Shown one piece after another: positions 24,606-38,176 of a DNA stretch of 64,000 bases. This DNA comes from Colias croceus (taxonomy: Eukaryota > Arthropoda > Insecta > Lepidoptera > Pieridae). Every line of letters begins with the position of its first letter. Within the stretch, counting starts at the first letter, position 1. Both the position numbers and the translations under genes were made by a program. The stretch lies in contig NC_059558.1 of assembly GCF_905220415.1 (NCBI RefSeq), forward strand, positions 570,501-634,500, given 5' to 3'. The notes beneath the pieces are model-generated. The model saw only the letters and a list, made by a program, of their open reading frames with translations. It made no database searches and had not been told where the DNA came from.

Positions 24606-26078
24606 ATTATATATTAATTGTATATGTTGTGGTGTGATGTACCGAAAACGATATAGGACATGTTTTTTTTTTTGAGATTTGGAGAGGCTGCATGTAAGTA
24701 GGTAGGTAGAAAAAGGGGATATGGGACCTATGGAATATCAATAATACTATGCGTGTTTAGATTTTGTTTAAGTTTAAGTACTTAAAAAAAAAAAAACAAA
24801 AAACTGTTTGTTTAAATCTTAATTTATTGAAATTCTTAAATTAAGTCGAAGCAAATACTCAGTGCTGAGGTTATTATATTTATGGTATTATAATATATTT
24901 GTAAATGAAAAAAAAAAACGAGTACAATACATATTTGCTACGTCGAATTCTTTATTGTGTTTGCAATTAATCAGGCCCATGTACCTATTATAAAAATACA
25001 ACCATATAAATTTTCGTTTATTTTTATTTTCAAGTTCTTTTATTAGTGTTATAAATAAATAAATTAGGGACGTTTATGTATTTTTTATAACGGTCTCATT
25101 GTAATTTGTAATCGATTAAATAAGCTTGATATGTAATTGATGCGATATACTATCTTACTTAAGTACTTTATAAAATAGATTTTACTAATCCACTTACTTT
25201 CATTAGAAGGTATCAAGTAATCGATTGCCTTCCGTGTTATACTGTATGTTCAGTTGTATAAAAATGTTAGGATTTTTAATTATCCAGATTTGACCGATGA
25301 TATACTAATTTTTGCCTTTTTTATGTCTGTGTAGTTTGGGTGTACGACTTACGAGACGTAGGTAGACGAGGTAATGCACAAGAATATTTTGACTTTGTAA
25401 TAAATCTGGTAAAACAACTCCATAGTTTTTCGTGCTTATTGATTGGCTTAGTACTATGTATCTACATATAAAGTTATTAATCTTTATGGTCCTCGATGGA
25501 CAAATGTTTTGCAATAATTATTAAATTACGCCATGACTCTCAATTTGAATAAGTAATGTTTTGTAGGTTTTATTAAGGTATTGTTCATTTAGTTACACGT
25601 GTAAAACTGCAGTTGGTTAAATGAATTACCAAATAAAATTTAATATATGTAGTTACAGTACACTATTCAGAAATAGAAATAGAAATCGAGATTATTTTCT
25701 CTAATTTGAAAGCAAATCCTTTTGTCAATATCTCTGGGATTTTTTATGATTTGGTTCTCATTATCAGACTAAAGTTAATACGCTGAAAGACAATACCTTA
25801 GAAAAATACACAATTATACATAGATAGGTGTATATTATTGTACTTTATGAAAGCGGTTGAAAGTGCATTATACGCAAATAAAGTACTGCGAAGGTAATGC
25901 TTAGACTTAACTAGCGCTATTGTTATCTAAAATGCAGCTGTATGAAAAAATGCAGCAACATTGCAGTTGAAAATGCACGTCAATTAGGGGACACTCTTGC
26001 CCTGTTCAACGCGGGTTGAGTGCCCCGTGCAGCGTGCCACCGACTAGCGAATAAATACTGATTTAGGGTGCTTTTCCT

Positions 26079-26213
26079 CCAGTAATGTGTTAGGATGTGT
26101 AGCGAGGAATGTGTTTGCAAAAAATCAATCATATCGCTTCATTTAGTTTGAAGTTTGAAGCGATACTAGTTATTCACAAACATTCTTCGCTACACATTCT
26201 CGCATATTATTGG
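26079..26213. repeat. Long imperfect hairpin (arms ~60 bp, 14-base loop)
   Basis: The left arm (26079-26141) and right arm (26156-26213) pair through GTGTAGCGARGAATGT and ATCGCTTCA with a few bulges. It could be a MITE or a hairpin-RNA locus. Confidence 0.6.
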
Positions 26214-28252
26214 TGGAAAAGCAGTCTTACGCTACATCGTTTCGAGACCGGAGCGTGCTCCGTCCGGGTCTCGATCAAACATTATTGTATAGTTTTTGTA
26301 TGAAGTAATTCTAGCCTGAACGTGGCTATGCGGACGGGGCACAGCCAGCGTTGAAATGTGTATGGATATTGTTTCCCGTCTCCGGCACGGTGCAGCGTGA
26401 ATCATGCGTCTCATGCGTCGAGCAAAATTGTATTGCCCTGTACCGCTTTGGGGCATGGGAAATTGACATGTCGGATTGGGACGCAATGAATTGAATGTGC
26501 ACGGTATTTAATTGTGAATGAATTAATTGATACATGTGCAGTAAACTGTATTAATTAATTTAAAGAATATATTATTGTGTTTATAGGTACGTGTGCGTAT
26601 CGTGATGATAAATTATAGCAGAAACAAAACGTTTCGGTATTAAAATGTGTAAATGTGTAACTTTTAATACCGAAACTTAATATAAAAAATACAGAGCCTG
26701 AATTACATAGATTAAAATAAAACACGCAATAAAGAGTTTTAAAGTATTGTTGTAACGACTTCTATAAATTGTAGTGACGTGGTAGTTCCGAAAATATTTT
26801 GTGCAAGCTCATAAATTGTGTTACGGTATAAAGAAGAATTGCCGTATCACCTAAATTCCTTTTTAGTGCCTCTAAGTTCATTCATCATGTTTTTTATATA
26901 AAAAATACGTGCTCCAATAAAATGTCAATCATTCAAGCTACCATAGATTGTAGCTAGAATGTCGCTGGCTTTTTAGTTTTTATTATAATATGTAGAAAGA
27001 TTCGAAGTAGGTACGTACATAAAATATAGCTCAGATATGTATAATGTATACTTAAAGTATGTACATACACTTGCTCTTTGATAGAACCGACATGAATGTT
27101 GATTTATGTATTTGTTGCGACTACGACTGTAGGATTGAAGCAATGTACTTTTATAAGATTGCGTCTCGTATTTATTGTATTGTATGTAGGTATGGTTGCG
27201 CCTGCATAATAATAAATTAATAAGATGTAGTGCCATTTCAATATTATGTCATCTTAATAGGTAATTAAGCTTTGTAGCTGTGTAGAATATTGAATTAATT
27301 TAAAGTTTACAAGAACAATAAAGTTTTGAGTTTAATTTAACTCGATGTGTCCAGATTCCAGAACCTAATAGTATAAATGAAATAAACATTCATGTTTACA
27401 TAAGTAGGTATATATACCTACAGACTAAGGCCAATTAAAAGATGCGATAACACGATTAAATATATACTTAAACGTATCCGTTGTGTGCAGCACTGCATCG
27501 TTCAACAACAATATACAACACACATACGAAGATTAATTTCCAATAATAACCGGCAAAAACAATGATCGATAAACAATCGGCACAGGCCTGCGTAGTTTCG
27601 GCTGCGGTCCGAACGGGGTCAACGCATAAATTGAATGCTACTTTATATTTTGTTGTGTTCCGCTCGTATATCGTTGTGACGTCCGGGATTGTGTGCGACT
27701 GCTCTAGTAGTATATTCTGCTTTTGGATATGTATGTAGGGATACCTAGAAGGTTAAATGGGATAACTTTTTGCACAATGATAAATGCGTAAGACTGTGTT
27801 TGCAATCAAATTTATTTCTTTATAAAAAGTTAAGCCTTACAAAAGCGGCCAAAAAATGGCTCAACCTTGCAGAGTTTAGCACGAGATTAGATTAGGAATA
27901 GACAAACACAAAAAGGTGAAAACAACCTTACTATTGTTTTGTTATAGCTGATACTTTATATACTTTTGCATCCGCTGGATAGAAGCCTAACTACTAAGTT
28001 ATTTTGCAGTACAAAAGGAAACACGAAATAATATTTTGTTTGTATATTACCTATTTGTAGATATCTGTGTTTGGGGGTAACATGTTTTTCGTTGAATTCA
28101 TAAAAGTGTAACAAGCTGCGATATATTTCAATTCAGCGGACCCATCAGATCCGAGAGCGGAAACACAATTGCCTCACCCTCGCATTTTGCGATCACCTAT
28201 TTACCTACTTATATTTCGTCGTAATGCCTAATTTGTAAGTATTCCTAGCACA

Positions 28253-28381
28253 ATGGTCGGGGCTTCGAGCTCTGCAGGCGCGGCTAGCAACCGAGCGTTT
28301 TTCCTTTGCCCACCATTGTTCGCACCAAGGCCGCGTCTAAGAAACCCTGTACCAATTTTTTTTGGAAGTGTGTCGACATGA
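28253..28381 (+). CDS. Small coding-like ORF in a GC-rich patch
   Basis: An ATG at 28253 gives 42 codons and a TGA. Content includes MVGASSSAGAASNRAFFLC and PRPRLRNPVPIFFGS. The first bases also fit a tRNA A-box (TAGCACAATGG at 28246-28256), but no B-box follows at the right spacing, so a tRNA or tRNA-derived SINE head is not supported. A near-palindrome (GGCCTCGATCTCTCGAGATTAGGCC) follows at about 28390-28415. Function unknown. Confidence 0.22.
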   Translation: MVGASSSAGAASNRAFFLCPPLFAPRPRLRNPVPIFFGSVST

Positions 28382-29454
28382 CCGTGTAGGCCTCGATCTC
28401 TCGAGATTAGGCCACTCCCACCACGGCGAGAGATCGCTGTAGCGTACCGTTAGGTTATATTGCGAATTTGTCCATTGTATTTGCTAGGATGCCATTAAAA
28501 ATTGGCTGTCGGTAGGTGGGGTTGATGTCGAACAAGCGTGTAATAGATTTTGGGTTGTAGATCTTGTATGTCTTGTAAATAGTCAATTGGTTGGATGAAA
28601 CATGTAATATATCTTCAAAGAAGTAGAGCGTACTCTTGTACGCACATATTATAGCTCTTCATATCTTCATTGTAAATTCTATATGCTCTGGAATTTATAG
28701 CTAATGTTTGAAAGTCAAACAGTCATGCAAATAGTATTCAGGATTATTTAATATGAGATATTTACTTATTTAATGGCGATATTAAATTAAACGCAAGGAC
28801 AGTAATAACGGTAAGCATGAGTTACGCGAACGAGCGAATATATTAAAATGAACTTATATGCCCAACGATAAGAGATATCCAGTAGTAAATACAGCACATA
28901 AATATATTATTGTTATCACGAAGTGTGTATGTGTTTTTATTGAAAATAAAACTTTTTTACGATATTCCGTTTATGGCGGCTTTTATGGTCACCGTGCACC
29001 GTTTGATGCCTTCGACGTGTTAAGGGATATATTTTATTTGTTTTCCCGGATATGTTTAGTGTATTGTATCGTTTTAGGTATTTGTTTTGCAACTGTATTT
29101 CATGAGGAGGATGTACGTATAATTGTACCAAATATGAAGTAATAAAACATACTTTTATATTTATTGCGTAGGTATTGAAATATAGCTAGTTTTATTTTAT
29201 TGCGTATCGTTGTCAGGCTTAATTAATTGATTGATAAGCGAAAGGCGTGAAACTGCACTTTTGCAATCATTACTTGCTTGAATTGTACAATATTTTTGCG
29301 TATGACGGTGTTGGATATTGATCTTTATAATAAAAAATGGTGACATCACAAGGACAGATACGCGCGCCTACTGTATACATTTTTAATCAGATAAACTTAT
29401 CTCGTTTCCTCTTCAAATCTAAGATTTATTTTATTATAACGTCTGTAATATTTA

Positions 29455-29565
29455 ATTATTTATTGCATACACAAAAAAAAATAGAGACACATAAAGTACA
29501 GAAAAAATAATGTGTACAAACGGTGGCCTTATCGCTAGGTAGCGATCTCTTCCAGGCCATAATAC
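29455..29565. repeat. Fragment of a dispersed repeat (GGTGGCCTTATCGCT)
   Basis: GTGTACAAACGGTGGCCTTA, TCGCTAGGTAGCGATCTCTTCC resembles the 3' part of a frequent lepidopteran non-LTR-type repeat. It includes the small palindrome TATCGCTAGGTAGCGATCT. Boundaries are approximate. Confidence 0.4.
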
Positions 29566-30186
29566 TTTTTTAGCAATTTTTGTTCATGAGTAGCATTATG
29601 TTATTAACAATAACCACGTATTTTTGAAAGAGATTACTCGTACTCGATTACTAATAAAGCACAAGACTTTATTGTCGATTCTACCTACTCTCTAGAAACT
29701 GCAAATGTCCAAGTTACACAATAAATTAAAAACACATTCAATCACTAAAAACGTACTGACGTAAAAATACGTCTAAAGTCTACTATTAGTGCAAAATAAA
29801 TCAATACTAAAACAATAAAAAATATCCTCGCATTTCGCTCGAAGCATATAAATCCACGTTGTAAAACAGCGGACAGTTAGCGTCGATCCGCCGAAGCTAC
29901 GGGTGAAATTGGTTTTCAGGCTTTTCCTCGAAGGTTTTTCTTCACATTTCACGTTGTACAATGTAGGTACGGGTCTAAACCGCTCCGGGAATAACCCCTT
30001 TTTGTTTTATCTACAATTGCTTTTTCCGTTTGTCTGGGAACGCGCGCCGCTTTTAGAACCTCTGGTGAGATGGTTATGGAATTTTGTTTTGGAACTTGAA
30101 TGCTTTTTGGCTAGTGGGTAGTTAAAGGTAGGTAAGTGTCTATTACGACTGTGCTATTGATAAGTGAGATCGGTAATGAGTTTTTA

Positions 30187-30437
30187 ACCGACTTCAAAAG
30201 AAAGGAGGAGGTTATCAATTCGGCCGGTATGTTTTTTTTTTATGTATGTACACCGATTACTCCAAGGTTTCTGTACCGATTTACGTGATTCTTTTTTTGT
30301 TCGATGCGGGATGGTGTCGAATTGGTCCCATAAAAATTTTATTCGGATAGGCCCAGTAGTTTTTATTTTATGAGCATTTTTGTCTGTATTTGTAAATGTT
30401 GCAAGTGCAAGTTTGAAGTCGGTTGTTTTTAACGCAG
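30187..30437. repeat. Dispersed repeat with ACCGACTTCAAA inverted ends
   Basis: Left end AACCGACTTCAAAAGAAAGG, AGGAGGTTATCAATTCGGCC; right end TTTGAAGTCGGTTG. The end sequence is a common lepidopteran dispersed repeat. The minus-strand frame across it is a shadow. Confidence 0.65.
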
Positions 30438-31337
30438 TTATCACTTGTATGTTAAATGTTAAGAGCTGTTTAGTTTACCAAGGTATTCTACGTTTATCTA
30501 CAGGCTACAGGATTTTATAAGTTAAGTTTGTTCATTCGTTTTATCAGGCTTGTGAAACGATATGAAAATACAACAGTCATTATTCATGAATCCAGTTATC
30601 TTAAGAAGTAAAACTGAAATATTATAAATATTTAAAAATGAGGAGCTCTATATTAAGCTTACGGAAAGGAAACGCGATATTGCTTTATAAATGTCAAATA
30701 ATACGGGAAAAGCACAAAGAACAGTTGAAATTGTGAGTCCCCATTCTTTAGGTCTAAGCGTAATATTAATTTTGCTTAGAATTATTAAATTTTACCCGCG
30801 ATTCCGTCCTCTCGCCGTAATAATACACTTTGATATTGAAGTCTTTCGTTAAGGGGAGTCCTTTCAGCGAAGCGGAGTAAAATTGGTTTGCAAGATCAAA
30901 TTTTTCATGTATTTGCAATTATATGACGCTTCTAGAAAAAATAATCAATACACTTCAAGATATTTCCTAAAAAGTGTGCTAATTTGTTACACAACCACGT
31001 GTATTTTGGTCGATCATATAAAATCATAAAAATAGGCTAAAATAAAGATCGAAAACGAATTATTTATTAATGAAATTTCTGATTTTGGAAATAATTTTTA
31101 TATAAGGATATGTATTTTGATGTACTGCAGAAAACGTGCTAAATTTTGGTTTTCTACTGAAGCCCTGTAATTATTAAATACATATTATATCTCAGAACTT
31201 AACGTTGCCCAGCGTTTTCTTTACAAACCGCGCTGCCCGCTACCCCGCCAGTCCTGATCAGGCGCTTGCTAACGTAGGACCTGTGTCAAATTATCTCCGC
31301 TCGATTTTACGTTTTGAGTAACGATAAATTATTAAAA

Positions 31338-31411
31338 ATGGGTAACAAAACAAACAAAATTCGGAAGAAAGCAGTGTCAGTATCAAAAAAAAGAGTAAAC
31401 TATAAGAAACG
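31338..31411 (+). CDS. Possible first coding exon, very basic N-terminus
   Basis: ATG at 31338 in context AAAATGG, then a Lys/Arg-rich frame (MGNKTNKIRKKAVSVSK and on) running into a donor-like ACG|GTATGT at 31412. A GC-richer stretch upstream (31215-31310) could be a leader. No acceptor or continuing exon was identified, and A-rich DNA readily yields Lys codons by chance. Confidence 0.2.
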
Positions 31412-31578
31412 GTATGTAAATTGAGTAATATGATAAAAACGTAGTAACTTGATGACACAGAATAAAAATATCAGTTGGTCATAAAGTTTCACCTCGTATG
31501 CTTTTATTTCAAAACGATAAAAGCTGCGTTACTGTGAAATAAGAGTTTAGTTTATAATAATTTGTTTTATATATATAA

Positions 31579-31763
31579 TACTAGTGGTCCGCCCCGGCTT
31601 CGCCCGTGGTACATATTTCGCAATAAAAGGTAGCCTATGCCCTTTTTCGGGTATCAAAATATCTCTATACCAAATTTCATGCAAATTGGTTCAGTAGTTT
31701 AGGCGTGATTGAGTAACAGACAGACAGACAGAGTTACGTTCGCATTTATAATATTAGTATGGA
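31579..31763 (+). repeat. SINE-like family E, with TTTATAATATTAGTATGGA end
   Basis: Starts ACTAGTGGTCCGCCCCGGCT, core AAATTGGTTCAGTAGTTTAG, then ACAGACAGACAGACAGAG. Confidence 0.72.
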
Positions 31764-34029
31764 TTATTATTACGTATAATTGGTGTATTATTTGCATAAT
31801 TTTGGGGTATTATTATTAATTACAGTTGTTTATTTTAAGGAAAAAAACAATAATGATTATTAGTTAAAAAATAATTGATAATAGTCAAATAATAATGATT
31901 ATTGACTTATAATAATTATTAATCACTACAGTAAAAGTTCCTTATTGGCGGGGTATATGTTCCATAAAATATATGCCTCGAATACAGAAACCGTGAATAC
32001 GGAATGGTAATTATTATATGGGATTATAGGTTCTACGTTATACGTTCCTAGGTGACGATTGAGATTTTTTTCGTGTCTCATTTTTTTTAGTTGACATTAT
32101 AAACTAGGAAGAGTGCAGTAGACGTTACTCGATCACAATTTTTGTAACGAATGTGAAAGACGAAACAATAAAACACGCAAAGCGGCTTTTACTATAAACG
32201 GAACTACATTTAAAAATATACTTTATTTATTGAGTTATAAGGTTGCTTCCATTCTGTTTATTTACGCTCCTTCTATGTCTCGTTTCAGCACCATACTATG
32301 CCTGATTAAATAAATAGATATTAGATAATAAATACAAGGGGAAGTGGGAGGCGGACACGCGCAGGCTCGCTCGCGCACCCTTCGCACACCTTACTGCCGC
32401 CACGTGATCGTAGTGATGTGACTTGACCAACGCTGTACTCGATAGTTTACAAGAAAAACTATATTTTAACATATTAATATTTGACTTTAATATTAAAACT
32501 CTTTTAAAAATATATTAAAAATAATTTTGTGTTGTGTTTTGTATCATACACTTTCTAATATTATGAATGCGAATGTATTATAGTGTAAATGTAAAGTATG
32601 TAATGTTACGATATTATATTTTAACCGCTAAATTGATTTTTGAAGGTTTTGGTAGGTATAAAATTGATATATATTTATATTGTTTATTATTTCATTTTAA
32701 ATTATTAATTAATTCTTATTTTTATTTAACATTAAATACTATTATTATTTGATTTATTATTAAAAAATAGTACTAAACCCGATCTTTTATTTTCTTAATT
32801 TTAATAGGAAGTCCACACGTTTTTTCAGATATTTCAATTATACATTTTTTTTAAACTACTTATAATTAATAGAAGACTTTACATTATTATTTAAAATTAC
32901 ATATATTTATACTTTCTTCATACATTTCTCCTTTAATAACATATTGAACAATATGTATTCTTATGTTACATATTTATTTACATAACTTATCGATAGCTCA
33001 ACACGCAATTGATACCTACCCATCCCTATTTGTCACACACACATTTATATAGTATCTATAGCTCATCTGCCTTCGATGCGCACTAAGCAATTTGTGCAAT
33101 ACACGCGCTCTATAACTATTCTAATATTATAATACTCTAAGCTTCTACTGGTAGCAGCAAGTAATATTTATTAGTTACACCAAGTACTTCCATAATTATG
33201 TTGTGCTAATTAATAAATTCCTAGTACCTACTTATCTCAGTTTATAAAGTTGTAAATGCTTACTTTATTTACTTTTATATTTACAATCTGACACAAACAC
33301 TTTTACATTGCTTACATAATAAAAATTGATCACAATTTACTTTTGATATATTTTACACTGTGGCATAGCGCACGTTACGAAAAACAAACGACGCGAGGAG
33401 CGCGAGGAGCGCGAGTCACGCGAACGGCCCCCCACACTTCACATCCTAAAATCTTGCCTCGCGTTGAAATACCTCGCGTTAATGCTTTGTTTTTCTTCTG
33501 TTTATCTAAAAGACCATTTATATAGAATTTCTTGTATATTGAGGGACTTTCGTTTATTGTTATATTATCAGAATGGATCTTTAATGACGCGAACTTACTG
33601 GATAAATAATAAATAGATACGTTATCCTTTTGTTGTTGTTGTGCGGCTTACGAATATTTCATGTTGTTTTTTGAAATGTTGTATAGGTACGTCTCTATTT
33701 TGTTAATATGAAAACTTAATTTACATTAGGTACGAAATGTTCTCTTCGACAAAAAAAGTCATACATAAAATAGAATAGCGAAATATTTATAAATATTACA
33801 CATGCATAATATGAATTGCAGTAATATAAATCGCTTAGACAAATCTGACGCCAACTATAGACATATACGAGCCTTGTACATAAGTGATTTGACACAGTGA
33901 CGAAATGATGAAGTGTGATTATTCTGCGTTTGCCAATACGGTGACATAATCACTGTAGAGCATGCACGTGGTATGGCAAAGTTGCTAAATTGTAACATGG
34001 ACCTAAATAATTAAATATAATGAGCACTC

Positions 34030-34189
34030 TTCACAATGGGCAGCGTTGGCCCAACAAATGAACGTCCATCTTTGCCGCCATTACGGCGATTATGAAAAAA
34101 AAAAACTTACAATGACGGCCGATTATAGACATTTAGGCGCTCTACACTATCGTGATTGCCTCTACTCGCCCAACGTTGCCCATTGTGAA
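34030..34189. mobile_element. 160-bp MITE
   Basis: Ends TTCACAATGGGCARCGTTGG inverted, with a non-coding interior containing an A11 run. Target duplication not clear. Confidence 0.75.
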
Positions 34190-35634
34190 CGTATGTTGGT
34201 GGGATAATCCCATTTCTGATGTCAATTTTGATGATGTTTCTAGCTAAAGAACAATGTGTGCGCATGAGATTTACAATTAGAGGTCAAGGAGTAAGATTAA
34301 AGTTCTTGGAGCAAATTAAATTAAGTAACTACTATGTGCAATCATAAATCTGCTAAATAGATGTGAAACGCATCTGCCATCACAATTCAATTTATATTGT
34401 TGTAATGGTATTATTGATGAGTTTGATTTTGTATCTAACATTTTCTGCATTTCATCATTTAAACTAAATTACAGTGCACATTATATTGATTTAATTTTTA
34501 ATATCATAGTAATAAATAGCATAGACAGCAAGTTTTACCTCATTTTACGTATTTTTAACGTTGATATATCCGACGTTAGTAAATCCGAAGGAACTTTTAA
34601 AGACTGATAGATTTAACGGCTGTCCGGTCGTTTCCAAACTTTTAAGACACATCAAAACTTTGTTTACCAGTAGTTAGTGGAAGTTTTTAAGCAATATTTT
34701 ATTTCGAGGGGCAATAAAATCGAACGTAAAATGTTTGAAGTAGTTGTACTTTAATACTAGACTGTAGGTATGTATAAGATTTCATTTCAACAACTGCAAT
34801 ATCTTACACCGTTAGTTGCTGAAAGACTGAGTTCCAAACATTTCGGCAGCCATGCCAAAATGTCGATTCATTATATCACTAAAAGATGATAACGCTAGTA
34901 TCTATTTTCACTCCGTCGTCACACGTCACATTATGCCTTAATGCGTCGTTAAATAATAAAATATGTACATGTAATAGTTAGTGAATAACGCGAACGTCGT
35001 GGATTTTGATAGCCGTTGAACCTCGCTTCGGGCCAATCTCGACAATCTCGGGTCATCGGTGTGACGGCAGACGGGGCGGGGACGGAATGTTTCTAGCTAG
35101 GTTTAATAAGTATTGGTCGATAGCACATCTGCGATGATGGTATGGATGTTGGAAGTTGGTAGGATTGGGTCGGGACTCGGGATGTGGAAGTGCAGCAGCA
35201 AAAGCTTAAGTAGCCTATAACATATAACTAAGCTTATAGTTTTGTGATGAGAGATATAATTCAAGATCTATAATCTGGACTGGATATACGCTTAAATATA
35301 GGTAGTTGGTACCTAATGTTTTACTTTTTACGAATATTATGTGTCACTAATTTTAATCTATAGCCTTTTTCTCTTTCGAGTTCTTCATGTAGAGAATCTT
35401 TCGCCGAAAAAAGAACTCTAGAACAAAACGACAAAATTAAATTATTGAATCTCTATAGTATATACCTTTTATTAATTTAATAAAGCCACATTAACAAGAC
35501 ACATCTTTCATTAGCCGGACAACATCGGCAAATATACTCAAAAACGCAAACAATTAAGGGCAAATAATATTTCCGTCTATTGGAAGTTTGAAGAGCAATA
35601 AAAATATACTCGAGTGGGACATAAACGGAATTGT

Positions 35635-35674
35635 GGGGGGTGTGGGGAGGGGTGAACTGCAGGGGGAGGGGGGC
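35635..35674 (+). promoter_or_regulatory. Strong G-quadruplex-forming motif
   Basis: Five runs of four or more G occur within 40 bases on the plus strand (TGGGGGGTGTGGGGAGGGG then GGGGGAGGGGGG) in otherwise AT-rich DNA. Both strands have spurious frames across it. Confidence 0.6.
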
Positions 35675-36003
35675 CCGGAGGGTGGCCGTGTTTACATTGT
35701 ATTTAATGATTGAAAATACACGAAAATTGAAGCAATTTCTGTGTGGGCTGTTCGTACGGTTTTGTATTGTTTTTGGTTTGTGTAATTTTTGTTTGTTGAA
35801 TGAAACATTATATGAGTTGGAGAGGTAAATTTTTGATGAGACGTTTAAATAGGGGAGGTAGACATGTATGTAGTTCGATGTATTTGTAGACGATATTATG
35901 TTCGTCTGATTCATTATACGATTTTTATTATGGCTTATTTACACGAATATTTTAATGAATATTTAAAATTAAAATATCACGTGAATAGCATTATAATATT
36001 TGT

Positions 36004-36216
36004 AACTAGCTTACCGCCCGCGGCTTCGCCCGCTTTGTCTAAAACCTAATAAATTATATGTATACTAAAACCTTCCTCTTGAATCACTCTATATTCTGTT
36101 AAAGGAAACCGCATCAAAATCCGTTGCGTAGTTTTAAAGATTTACATTTAAGCATACAAAGGGACATAGGGACAGAGAAAGCGACTTTGTTTCTTTGTAC
36201 TATGTAGTGATAGTTA
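36004..36216 (+). repeat. SINE-like repeat family C, fullest copy
   Basis: Starts ACTAGCTTACCGCCCGCGGC, then AAACCGCATCAAAATCCGTT, and ends GACTTTGTTTCTTTGTACTA, TGTAGTGATAG. Confidence 0.78.
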
Positions 36217-36475
36217 TCACCTGATGCGTAAACATAGATCTACAAAAACAAATAAATATTATATGGACATTAATTTAATTTAAATGATTCAAATAAAATG
36301 TGTTTCCAATATTCACATAATGTTCTATTTCATTACAATTAGGATGTATGTTCAAACAGAGCTCGAGCTACGGAAAATATATATATATGTATTTTATGAG
36401 GTTATAGGTACCAAAACAATACCTAATTGAGTACACGTTTCGTACACAACGAACAGACGGACAATGAATTTGTGT

Positions 36476-36493
36476 ATGTGTGTGTGTGTGTGT
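36476..36493. repeat. (TG)n microsatellite
   Basis: TATG followed by about eight TG units. Confidence 0.85.
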
Positions 36494-37241
36494 GGGACTA
36501 TTTTATTATGTATTGAAGTTACTAGTTGCAGGTACCTATGTGTAGTTAGAGCCCTTTCAAGAAATCATGCAGGCATATCACTTTAAAAGAAGTAAAATAT
36601 GAGGACGAGGATCTTACAATAAGATATTTTTGGTAAACGCAAATAATAAAGCCTATAAACTGAATTATAGGCTTTACTTTTTTAATATAAAGCAATGATT
36701 GTAATCAACTCGACCAGTAAAGCTATTTTGAGGTAGGAAATGTCACGGTAAACAGACATAATATTTATAAACTTTCGTTATCTGGTCTGTGAAATCAGAA
36801 ACACTTGCAAACTAAATACCACTTGACTATAATACAGTTTATAAGCGATTACATTATTTCGTTTATTAATTACGACCGGCAATTGATTACATTCGTTAAT
36901 TGTTTTATTCAATAACGCGCGTATATTTATCAAATTCGACTCGACGTATCCGTTCGGACGCAAAGTTCATAACATGAATTGCGGCGATGCACATACACGC
37001 ACGCTAATTGCTCGGCGTTATGTCACACCAACGCGAGCCTAATGCCAAACATTCTCTACACGCACCGCGAGCCGAGCCTCTAAACCTGTCTTCTCTATCC
37101 ATGGTTTCGTACCTTCATCTTTCACACACTACACAAGCGCATAGCTCGAGCTGTGAATACGCAAAATTGTCTGCGGACTTTCGTCAACGACAAATCAAGC
37201 CAACGAATGGTAGCTATGACGCAGACGTGCTATTTGAGTAG

Positions 37242-37249
37242 TGACGTCA
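37242..37249. promoter_or_regulatory. CRE palindrome TGACGTCA in a GC-rich patch
   Basis: It sits in GTGACGTCACGCGGGTCGCA, within about 300 bp of CpG-rich sequence (37000-37330). The core GTGACGTCACGCG is shared with the site at 23721. Confidence 0.25.
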
Positions 37250-38176
37250 CGCGGGTCGCAGGCGAGCGTTGCGAGCGACGCGAAATATCCGCGCGTCTGG
37301 CCACATACCACGCTCAATGTAATCACTGGGCACGTTTGATTGCTGCATCCGATCATTGTATTTGTAAATGATTACAAAGCCCCTAAGCCGTATAATTTTT
37401 TTTAGTACAATAAAATAATTATAACAAGATTATATTGTCGAAAATTTTATTTAATTGATGGATAAGGATTATTTATAATCTGAGATTAACGTGACAGCTA
37501 GTAATAATAGTTTTACGCTTATTTATAGTGCTCATTCAATGATTTATGAGGATTTATATTTTGCCTAGTGATATATTAGGTTTTGTATTTCAACGTTGAG
37601 GAGGTCAATGATATCTGATAAATATCATTATATGATAGCGACTGACGTTTTGCAAATTGGTGGCTATATATCATAATGCCCGGTTCCTATATTCAACGGA
37701 TCGTCATAGTATCAAAGCTACTATCCGTTTTTCTAGAACTAACTACGAGTCGTTAATACCGTTCCACAATTTTATTTCTTGACGTGCTATCGACGGACAT
37801 CCGTTGGTCATAAAAATACCGAGCCCTCTTCACTCACAGATGTGCGTTTCGTTATAAACCAAATTGAAATTAAAATAACACAAAATTCAGGACAAAATAA
37901 GTTAAATATACAGCCGAATTATAAACTTTAAGAATAAAGTTTCTTATTAATAAAGAACTAATACTAAAGAACAATATATTTGTAGACATCTGCGTGATAA
38001 TTTTCCTTCTAAACAACCTAATGCGTTACACAGAAAGCAAAAACGGAACGTTTTTCTCGCGCACGCGTGCATTGCTTGTCAGTTGTCAAATTATTGTCAT
38101 TCATTGTTGATTCATTGTCAAGTTTTATAATTAAAGAATAACAATACAACGACGACTGTTTATATATTTATTAAAA

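Larger units (their letters stand above)
24660..30180. other. Long low-information stretch
   Basis: Apart from the hairpin at 26079, the small ORF at 28253 and the repeat fragment near 29500, I see only chance frames. A short GC palindrome (CGAGACCGGAGC..GGGTCTCG) lies at 26241-26274. Confidence 0.5.
31764..37673. other. Mostly unannotated AT-rich DNA
   Basis: Apart from the MITE at 34030, the G-rich motif at 35635, the repeat at 36004 and the CRE patch near 37240, no gene is supported. GC-rich patches at 32340-32420 and 33385-33430 are non-coding as far as I can see. Confidence 0.5.

Noticed and set aside
28858..29142. 94-codon plus-strand frame with hydrophobic segment
   Set aside because: Composition follows local AT-rich DNA, no splice or conserved motif; regarded as chance.
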